Assembly: GCA_026075535.2 (NCBI GenBank)
Contig: AP026538.1
Span: 12,276,001 to 12,340,000 of the forward strand
Reading direction: 5' to 3'
Length of the DNA stretch: 64,000 bases
DNA from: Tricholoma matsutake
Taxonomy: Eukaryota; Basidiomycota; Agaricomycetes; Agaricales; Tricholomataceae
This document shows, in pieces, positions 56,027 through 64,000 of the stretch. Both the position numbers and the translations under genes were made by a program. How positions within the stretch are numbered: position 1 is the first letter of the stretch; every line of letters begins with the position of its first letter. A model generated the notes under the pieces. It saw nothing but the letters and a program-made list of their open reading frames with translations. It was not told where the DNA came from and did not search any database.

Positions 56027-56141
56027 ACTCTTATCGTTGAAATGATGGTGGAGATATCCTAGCCACTCGATGCTTACTGACATAACCCTTTGATCTACCA
56101 ATCTCTGTCTTACTGATGTCACCCTTTGATCTACCAATCTC

Positions 56142-56957
56142 TAGTGTTCACAGGTCCAATCCATAGGACTGAAAAAAAGACTGAAACTGGACTGAATTGG
56201 ACCGGAAAATACCAGACCAAAGGTCTACTTATGGACCAGTCTTTTGCAGTCCAGTTGCTGGTCTTTCATTTAAAAAAATATAGATGAAAAACCAGTTTAA
56301 ACTGGTTGAAACTGGTATTTTGTCCCAAAGTGTGTTTGACCTTACTCCCACACATATGTACTTCATTTTTGGTCCCTGGATCATCACAAACAGTTAAGAA
56401 TTGGTTGAGATATGACCAGAACAGTTTTGTATGAGTATTTTGTTGTATCAGAACATTGCTTATTACCTGAGCTATAATTTTTTTTGTACAGCTATGACAT
56501 CATAAATATAGCAAGAACACACCTAACCATCTGTACCATGTGATTTTACTGATTCAACAGCCCAAATGAGTTGTGACTACAAACTACAAATTACAAACTA
56601 TGAAGCACAACTTGAATGCATGTCCTTTCGGTTCTGGCCATATCTCAGTCAAATCTTGGCAGAATTCCTTAAAAGCTGAACCAATCTACAGGTAATTACA
56701 ATATCTATCCGCACATTTAATATATATTAGGTATTGATTATAAATATTGAGATAAATATGGGTTATTTCCTATAAAAAATTTTACAACAAAAGACTGGTC
56801 TGAACCAGTCTTTTTTCGGTCCATGGACCAATTAGGACTGGTCCTAAATGGTCCGGTTGCAGTCCCCCAATGTCTGGGTCTGTCCTAGACCAGTTGCAGT
56901 TGCCAGTTGCCCCATTTGGAAGTCAAAAACTGGACCGGACTGGACCTTTAAGCACTA
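56142..56957. mobile_element. hAT-like non-autonomous element, family B
   Basis: The ends TAGTGTTCACAGGTCCAATCC (56142) and, in reverse, TAGTGCTTAAAGGTCCAGTCC (56957) match. They are flanked by a perfect 8-bp duplication CCAATCTC (56134-56141, 56958-56965). ACTGGTC/GACCAGT units fill the subterminal regions. It is 816 bp with no transposase, and sits between the copia primer site and its gag. Confidence 0.9.
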
Positions 56958-57074
56958 CCAATCTCTGTTCCATCCCAGATCACAGACCCTTTATTTGCAA
57001 TCGATGCCTTGATGCACCCTTTGTTATAACTCATATCTACTCCCCAAGTACCACTGCACATTCAATTTTTATCA

Positions 57075-58431
57075 TGACCATGGATTCCACTTCTACCCCC
57101 ATTTTGGTCCCCCTCGTGAAACTCGCGGTCCAATACTCTGGAGTCAAATTGGACAAGATCAAATCTAACTACAAAGAATGGTGTGAGGATGTCACCATCA
57201 CTCTCTACAAGTACATATCTGGAGATGTACCATCCCCTCTTGTCACAGAAACCTGTGCCTTTGCTAATTGGTCTGCCAACATGTGCCTGGCTTATGCCTT
57301 TCTGGTGTCGGGTGTTGCCACTACTGAACACCCTTTCCTCGGCATGACAAAGGGGCCTGAGATGAATTGGAGGACACTCCAGGATCTCCACCAGAAGGAG
57401 GGTCCAGTTCCTCAAGTTCAACTCCTACAACAGGCTCTTTCTATCCAATGCACAAAGGACATCCTGCTCCCTGAAACTGCCGAATGGATTTGCACATTGA
57501 TTGAACATATGTTCACCATGGGAGATATCAAGGCTGACCTTTTTTGTTCCATTGCACTCCTGAACTCCCTTAGCAATCACTTCCCTTATGCTCGCTCCAT
57601 TATCTCTTGTTCCATTGCAGCTTCCTCATTGTCTTCTCCATACATGTCAAAGGACATCTGCCTGTTCCTGGAAAATGAACAGTCACTGGTCAAGAACAAT
57701 CAATGCAACGACTCAAAATCCTCTGTTGCTCTCTCTGCCCACCCCAAACCAATGAGATCATCAAACCCTCTCATCTGTGGGAACTCGGTGTGTAAGAAGC
57801 CGGGGCACACAATCAAATTTTGCATTAAACTGGGTGGGGGGATGGCTGGAAAAACTATCGAGGAGTCCAGAGCAGCCCAGTGACTCATGCTTGAGAAGAA
57901 GTGGGATGGGAATGACTCATCCAAAGTGCTGGTCACCATGAAAGACATAAACGGCCATGACTTCACAGTCATGATTGATCCTACAACCTTTTCCAAACCC
58001 CAACCCAAATTCACCAGCATTGCCTCTGATCCTATTCTCGCAGCCTCCATTGATGAAGTCGAATATGAGGGGTGGATGGCAGTTGAGGAGGAGCCCACAA
58101 TGTCCATTGATTGGACACAACACTCTACTCATGTAGCTGGGGACACATTCACTGCTGAACCACTGAACCAAACCACACACACCCAAATTTCCCTTGATGA
58201 ATTCCCCTTCATTGTGGACTCGGGCACCATGGTCCATATTTCTCCTGACCATACTGATTTCATATTGCTCCACTCCACTAGACCTTGCTCAGTAAGGGGA
58301 GTCAGGGGTTCTTCTATCGCCGCCACTGGTGTTGGGGATATTAAGTTACAGGTGGCATGAGGTGCATCAATCATATTACATAATGCACTTTCATCCCGAC
58401 TGCAACTGTGCACCTCATCTCAGTCAGCTGC
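57075..58431 (+). pseudogene. Copia Gag and protease, decayed
   Basis: Gag starts at about MTMDSTSTPILVPLVKLAVQYSGVKLD (57075) and runs through a UBN2-like region to a zinc-knuckle-like CGNSVCKKPGHTIKFC near 57790. After a TGA at 57882-57884 the same frame continues (KKWDGNDSSKVLVTMKDING) into the protease FIVDSGTMVHISPDHTDF (DSGT in place of DTGA/DSGA). A further TGA at 58358 follows. The frame is interrupted at 58431 by a solo gypsy LTR and resumes at 58858. Confidence 0.88.
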
Positions 58432-58857
58432 TGTAAGGGCAACCTAAGCCTCTAGCAAAGGGAAATCTGAAGTTAAAATTATACTACATAATACAGGCAT
58501 TGGGGACACACCTAGCAAAGGGAAATCCGAAGAGAAAACTCTAAGGATCCCCTTGCTGATGCCCAGTATATGTGAAGACAACAAAAATCAAATATAACCT
58601 AAAAATAGAAAAAGGCAGAGATAGGCGGATCAAGGCCGCCGAATGACATCATACCAAGGGGTATGTGTCGGAAGGGGTACTCCGCCTCTAAATATAAAAG
58701 TGTCAACATGTACAAACATGATAGCAAGGGAAAATTAGTAATAAAATCCGGAAAAATCATAGAAAATGAAGAATAGAAGGAAATGAGGTGGGGAAAAATA
58801 TAGGACAAACATAAAAAATAGGAAAAACACACAGGGCACCCCCCTAGTCCCCTTACA
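58432..58857 (-). mobile_element. Solo gypsy LTR inserted in copia
   Basis: The 426-bp LTR is almost identical to those at 24048 and 29672, with intact TGTAAGG...CCTTACA ends and a 5-bp duplication GCTGC (58427-58431, 58858-58862). Only one LTR remains, so an inserted element was lost by LTR-LTR recombination. Confidence 0.97.
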
Positions 58858-59267
58858 GCTGCCTTGCTGACAACTCCAATGCAATTGCCCATTTTGACTC
58901 CTCATCCTGCTGGATAACAGACAAATCCACTGGAACCTTTATCACCTGTGGACCCCACCTCCCCACCAAATGACTCTATAGTCTCACTCTCCATTCTGCA
59001 ACCGCTGATCATGCCTTTGCTCTCCATGGTCCTCCTACTCTTGAGACCTGGCACCACCGTCTCAGCCACACCAATTACCAATCCCTGCAAAGAATGGAAC
59101 ACTCACAGGTGTGTCCATCTCCACAGCATCAAGACCATCCAAATGTGATGTGTGTATCCTTGGCAAATGGACAAGGATGCTAGTGCCAAAGAAACGTGAG
59201 CTTGGAGAGGGGCATAGAGCCATGAGGAAATTAGAGAAGGTGTGGGTAGATTTATCTGGCCCACATG
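58858..59267 (+). pseudogene. Copia pre-integrase and start of integrase
   Basis: Continuing across the LTR, the frame gives VHLISVSCLADNSNAIAHF and TLETWHHRLSHTNYQSLQ (the pre-integrase zinc region, with H-x-R-L-x-H). LEKVWVDLSGPH follows, the first integrase catalytic strand with its aspartate. Stops break it at several points. A hAT-like element interrupts it at 59268. Confidence 0.85.
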
Positions 59268-60148
59268 TAGGGTGTGACTCAGGTAACCCCCGGGTATAAT
59301 TTCATGTACCCATATCTGTACCTGTGAACACTGTACCCGTTATGGTTACAGGTGCAGTTTTACTGTGGGTACAGGGGGATTTTGGTCGAAACCCATGGGT
59401 ACCCTGTGGGTTTCAATGAGTATGACATTAATAATTTATTATAATTCTAAATACAATGAGGAACCACCCCCAACCCATGATTGTGAGCGAGGGGGGGTGG
59501 TGGAGGTGATGTGGCGGCCATTGCGAGAGAAACAGACCAAGAACCACCCCCACCTTACATTTGCAAGCAAGATGGGGTGGTAGTCATGACATGGTGGCCA
59601 TTGCAAGAGAAACAGACCAAGAACCACCCCCACCTTGTGTTTGTGAGCAAGAGGGGGTGGTAGTCATGATGTGGCGGTGCTCCCAAGTGAAATGAACCAA
59701 GAAACACCCCCGACTCACATTTGTGAGTGAGAGGGGGTGGTGGCAGTGATGCCACAGCCATTGTCAACTAGAAGGGGCCATTGTTAATGAGAGGGGGCCA
59801 TTGTCATTGTTGTTGCCTAGTAGAAAAGACACCTGCCACTCACATTTAGAATCAGGGGGGCATGTCATCGTTCCCTAGTAGAAAGAACACCCCCCACTCA
59901 CATTTAGAACGAGGGGGGTGTGTTGGTAGCAGTTGTCATCATTGTTAAGCCATTGTTGTTGTTGTTGATGTTGATCAACAAAGTCATTTGATAAAACATG
60001 TGACCATTGGACCAGTACCATGATACCCATAACACCGTGGGTACGGGTACAGTTTTGCCTCAGGTACAGAAATCCAAACCCATACACGTACCTGAGCATA
60101 CCCATAAGCAGAAACACACAGTGTTACACATACCCGAGTCATGCCTTA
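59268..60148. mobile_element. hAT-like non-autonomous element, family C, with 80-bp tandem repeats
   Basis: The termini TAGGGTGTGACTCAGGTA (59268) and, in reverse, TAAGGCATGACTCGGGTA (60148) match. The flanks are a perfect 8-bp duplication CCCACATG (59260-59267, 60149-60156). Removing the insert restores the copia integrase reading SGPHAVKSHTGYDG. GGGTAC units mark both subterminal regions. It is 881 bp and non-coding. Confidence 0.92.
59461..59780. repeat. 80-bp tandem repeat, four units
   Basis: Units starting GAACCACCCCCA(A/C)C or GAAACACCCCC begin at 59461, 59541, 59621 and 59701, an exact 80-bp period. Each contains CACCCCC ... GGGGGTGG that could pair as a stem. Two shorter related units follow near 59820 and 59885. 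Confidence 0.85.
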
Positions 60149-62656
60149 CCCACATGCTGTTAAGTCCCATACTGGATATGATGGATATAGTCAATGATCA
60201 CACATCTTTTCCATGGTCCATTCTACTTAAACATAAGGATGACACATTTCCTGAACTCAAGGCATGGGAGCTCGCCCATGAGACTGAAATGGGATTAAAA
60301 GTTGGGATGTACATCACAGATAACGGCGAGTTGAAGTCGCACAAGATGGAAGCCTGGCTCAAATCCTGGGGAATCAATCAGTGTTTTACTGCACCCCATA
60401 CATTCACACACATTGAATGTGTCAAGCATATGCATAGAACTTTAATGGCAAAAGCATGGACCATGTGCATTTATGCGCATTTACCGACTTATCTCTGGGA
60501 CAAGTTCTACCTAACAGCTACCCACCTACATGCCAAGACCACCACCCACTCACTGAAGGGATCCAACTATTCTTACATGCATGAGATAGGTTGTCATGCA
60601 TTCATTCTTATCCCCAATAAAAATAACCCAAAATTTTTTGAGAGGATGATTGAATGTGTTCTCATTGGATACAAACCCAAATCCAAAGCTTATTGGTGCT
60701 ACAATCGCAATACCCATAAAGTACACAGCTCATACCATGTCTGTTTTATCAAGACCCAGGAAGGCCACAAACCTACAACCCCAGATCCACTGTTATTGCA
60801 TGCCAGACCAACCCCCGAGGATACCACTATCCCAACCCTTATCCCTTTCCCTGATGACAATGAGGAGGAGGACATCAAGTACCCTACCTACCCAACATCC
60901 CTGGATATTGCACCTCCTACTCAAGCATTGCATCATTCATTGTGTGTACCCATACCAACTGAGCCCAATCCTGCTGGTGGACCCACAAGCACACATGGAA
61001 ACGGTAGTATGGGAGGTCCAAGAAAGCATGACATGCATTAAGGAGGCCCACCAGGCATGCAGAGCCACCAAACAGAATGCTGAGGTACAGAGAAATTGTC
61101 CTGACACACCCAATGCCAGTAATGATGCCATCAATGATCTTCGCCAAGCATTCAAGAACCCTGATCTGGGCAATCAGGCCCCTGGACTTCTTGCCCTGAT
61201 CTCTAAAATGAGCACCATTGATCTGGAATCACTCTAATTTGAGGATGAACCACAGACATGGGACAAGGCCAAGAATTCTGCAGATGCAGCACAATGGGAG
61301 GCAGAGTATAAGGATGAGTTGAAGTCCCTGAAGGACATGGGAGTATACAAAATGATACCATGCTCAGACATCCCACAAGGAAAATGGATCTGAGAGGGGA
61401 AACCCATCGTCCATATTAAGTGGGATGAGGTGGGCCAGGTGGTCAGGTGGAAGGTATGCCTCATTTTTAAGGGTTTTGAGCAGAGCTATGGGAAAGACTA
61501 CACCAAAACCACCTCACCTACAGCACACATGGAATCTTGGCAAATTCTTCTTCATATCACAGCTTCTTTGAGATGGGATGCACAACAGATGGATGTGAAG
61601 ACAGTGTTCCTCTATGGCCTATTACCTGATGATGAGGTACAGTATATGTAACAACCCACTGGCTTTGAGGAACCCAGGAAAGAGGACTGGGTATGGCAAC
61701 TACAACATGGTCTCTATGGGATGAGGCAAAGTGGTCAAATCTGGAACCAAACACTCAACACTCAAATGATCAAATGGGGTTTCACTCGTTTATCTTGCAA
61801 ATCCTGTATATACTACCATAAAACCATTCAGGAATCATTATCATGGTGGTCCATGTCAATGATTACTTATCCATTGTGGATTCAAAGGATGAGAATGAGC
61901 ATTTAAAGGACCAGATGCGCAAGGTATGGACAATCTCTGAGCTAGGCACTGCCTGCTTCATCATGGGCATTGCCATAACCTGGGACAGGGCTGCACATAC
62001 CATTGCACTCTCCCAGACTGCTCTCATAGACAAAATTGTTGAACAATTTGGCCAGAAAGATGCTCACCCAGTTTTGGCACCCCTTGAACCAGGCTCCAAG
62101 CTTTGTCGCATTGACCTGCAGTCCCTATCCCCCAATGACCGACTACAACTCTTGAAATTACCATATTGATCCCTCGTTGGGTGCCTTCTATACCTTGCAA
62201 TTTCCATGTGACCAAACATCTCTCATGTGGTCCAACAGCTTTCCCAATACCTTGATTCCTATTCATTTGAACACTGGGGGGTGGCTATTCGACTTGTTCA
62301 CTACCTAAAAGGGACAAGAGACCTGAAATTGCATCTTGGGGGCAGATTTCCTATCACACTTCACACCTTTGGTGATTCAGACTGGGCCAACTGTCTTGAC
62401 ACATACCGCAGTGTTGGTGGATATGTTTGTTCCCTCAGATCTGGCGCCATTTTCTGGGCTGCACACAAGCAAAAAGTTGTTGCTGCCTCCTCCTGTGAGG
62501 CACCGGGGGTCTCCCTGGGTATTGGTACTCCCAGACAGCCTGGCTTGTTTGTCTGATTGCAGCATTTGAAGTGGCCAAAGAATGTATTTGGTTATGCACT
62601 CTACTTGATGCTATCAGTTATCAGCAAAACTCCCCTACCATTATCGCTTGTGACAA
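60149..62656 (+). pseudogene. Copia integrase, RT and RNase H, decayed
   Basis: The integrase core continues (HTSFPWSILLKHKDDTFPEL; MYITDNGELKSHKMEAWL; HMHRTLMAKAWTM). The catalytic glutamate is probably lost: the usual GRVERMHRTL reads ECVKHMHRTL, and every change is of the G-to-A or C-to-T type. RT follows at about 61250 (WEAEYKDELKSLKDMGVYK; WKVCLIFKGFEQSYGKDYTK), with TGA at 61391 for an expected arginine. The catalytic box is VHVNDYLSI in place of VDD. RNase H runs FGDSDWANCLDTYRSVGGYVC. About 55 foreign bases (62503-62558) split SSCEA from AAFEVAKECIWL. The element breaks off near 62656 at IIACDNG. Confidence 0.88.
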
Positions 62657-63060
62657 TGGGAGGATGGTGAGCACAGGGAGGGAGGACCCGAGTGGTAATG
62701 CACCTCAAGCTCGTACATATGGTTTTTTTTGATGTATTCATTTTAAAAACTAATTATCCTTGTTTCAACATAACAGGAGGAGCACAAGCCAAAACAGAGC
62801 GAACAGCACAGAGAGTACAGTTGTAACAAGGAGGCGAGTGGGACAATGACAATGACAACAGCTGAGGAGTGCCAACGGCAATGGACGGGGCTAGCTGTGT
62901 CAGGAGGTAGGGAGCTACCAGAGCCTACCACCAATGAGGAACCACCAGCAGTGAGTGGGACCCAACCGCTGAGGAGGACCCCTCCCACAGCATGGGAGCA
63001 GTGGTGGTGGCGCCCCTCCCTCATCTTCTGCCTCCACACATGCGCATCATGCGAGCCGAG
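62657..63060 (+). repeat. Intron-like and G-rich stretch interrupting the copia 3' end
   Basis: After the copia break comes a T tract, AAAACTAATTATCC and TTTCAACATAACAG (62765-62782), resembling branch point and acceptor. A block rich in GAGGAGNNC and ACCACCAG follows. It resembles the modules at 14170-15300 and 48601-49240 in layout, without a clear hairpin. Membership is tentative. Confidence 0.3.
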
Positions 63061-63129
63061 CATTTTTTCTTAGCTTGTGCATATGTACTACAATCATATA
63101 TAATTTAAATTTACTTTTGTCATAGTAAC

Positions 63130-63371
63130 TAGGCTATAGTAGTAGTAATTAGGCTTGACAATACACATTGTTTGAACCAGCCATAAACCAGCCATACATA
63201 CCCATACTATATTATGGCCATTTAGTAGTACTGCACCCTTGCAGCCTCTGCATCACTGTGACAGGCATACGGTATGGGTACAGAGTACACCCATAGATGA
63301 TACTGTATCCCATACAGTACGGTTGGCAGCCCTGCACAATTATGCACTGGTGAATTCACAGCCATAATGCC
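63130..63371. other. Possible hAT-like end fragment
   Basis: The stretch contains GGTATGGGTACAG and ends, in reverse, TGTGCAGGGCTGCCAACCGT, a layout seen at hAT termini. No partner or duplication was found. Confidence 0.25.
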
Positions 63372-63518
63372 GGGGCTTAGGGGCTTGGCCCAGGCCTCAG
63401 AAACCTCGAGCTGAGCCTTGAGCCTTACCAAGCCTGCTCCAAGGCTCGGCTCGGCTCAGGCTTCTAGAGCTCAGCAGCCGGGGCTTGACGGCTTTGGGCT
63501 GAGCCTTGCACATCACTA
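63372..63518. repeat. hAT family A, one end only (copy 3)
   Basis: AAGGCTCGGCTCGGCTCAGGC units lead to GAGCCTTGCACATCACTA at 63518, the same terminus as at 30926. The opposite end is absent, so the copy is truncated. Confidence 0.75.
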
Positions 63519-64000
63519 GATGTCGTAGATGTGTCCAAATCGGAGCCTGAGCTGGATGAACTAGAACTAGATGAACTGCTGGAGTCCGAGGAGTCACTAG
63601 GGTCCGAACTGGAGCTTGAGTCCAATGATGAGGACAATGTCTCACTATCCTTGAGGCTTTTTCTCACCTCTTTCAGGGCTCAGCCAATGTAACTTTTTGG
63701 CTGTACCTGATCAACTGGATGCAACATGTCTGCTTGGTGCTTCTTTTTCTTTCCAGGTTTTGGTTTTTTGCTCAATTTCTCGAGCCGTTCAGCACCAGCA
63801 TCTGCAAGCAAATTCCATCCCGTGTTTATGGGTGTGGACTTCTTGTCTTTAGATCCGGTTTTTTCCTTTTTGGATCTAGCTTTCTGAGATCCAGACTTTC
63901 TTTTCTGGGTTTTCTCAGTCTTTTTATGAGGTTCACTACTTTCTTGGGCAGCTTCCTCAGGATCCTTCTCTGGGGAGTTGGCTTTCTTGGGCTTATCTCC
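63519..64000 (-). pseudogene. Partial Lys/Ser-rich frame running off the window end
   Basis: From 64000 the minus strand reads DKPKKANSPEKDPEEAAQES, KTEKTQKRKSGSQKARSKKE and WNLLADAGAERLEKLSKKPK without a stop to TGA at 63680-63682, where arginine would fit. It then continues in frame as VRKSLKDSETLSSSLDSSSS and a long serine run to the hAT end at 63518. The basic and serine-rich composition suggests a disordered nuclear or gag-associated protein. No family was recognised. The start lies outside the window. Confidence 0.45.

Noticed and set aside
59461..59930. A CRISPR array
   Set aside because: The 80-bp units are repeated along their full length without unique spacers, in a eukaryotic transposon context.

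Overview
The window is a transposon-dominated stretch of fungal DNA, most likely from an Agaricomycete (mushroom-forming basidiomycete). This rests on chromodomain Ty3/gypsy elements, Ty1/copia elements, a Helitron whose Rep-helicase carries the N-terminal domain usual in basidiomycetes, short GT-AG introns with CTAAC/CTGAC branch sites, and a broken F-box/leucine-rich-repeat-like gene. No intact host housekeeping gene was recognised. Few reading frames are uninterrupted: the polymerase of one young gypsy copy, a spliced antisense zinc-cluster gene, and a small membrane-protein frame beside an LTR.

Layout. 1-3489: 3' part of an old gypsy element with its 3' LTR (+). 3643-9540: decayed Helitron Rep-helicase (-). 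11399-12891: F-box/LRR-like pseudogene (+). 13760-16284: 2.5 kb terminal-inverted-repeat element with TA target duplication, holding tandem hairpin-intron modules, two tRNA-like Pol III promoter regions and a 150-bp inverted repeat. 16964-18540: remains of a multi-exon gene (-). 19250-21256 (+) and 21257-21850 (-): two gypsy pieces joined in inverted orientation. 22040-23640: tandem 157-bp repeat with splice signals, split by a hAT-like element (22465-23196). 23902-30926: second copy of that hAT family, with an 8-bp duplication, split by a near-intact gypsy element (24048-30097) with almost identical LTRs. 31860-37446: gypsy composite (-), in which gag-like and membrane-protein frames lie between pol and the LTR.

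37447-43616: gypsy element (-) with a 705-bp 3' LTR, pol and a 5'-truncated gag. Between pol and the LTR, on the opposite strand, it holds an intact spliced gene for a Zn(II)2Cys6-type protein. 43617-49300: mostly unassigned decayed sequence, with a partial hAT-like end and another hairpin-intron module. 49301-50160: fold-back element. 50575-53085 (+) and 53085-54115 (-): two copia pieces joined in inverted orientation. 54153-55045: gypsy LTR and gag start. 55250-55768: 3' end of a LINE. 55790-62656: a copia element split by a solo gypsy LTR (58432-58857) and a hAT-like element (59268-60148), and preceded by another hAT-like element (56142-56957). 62657-64000: another hairpin/intron-like stretch, a hAT end and a Ser/Lys-rich partial frame.

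Together this is a nested record of insertions. Young copies keep CpG. Older copies have lost it, mostly by CGA-to-TGA and other C-to-T/G-to-A changes, which points to methylation-driven decay. All family calls come from motifs read by eye; no database search was run.
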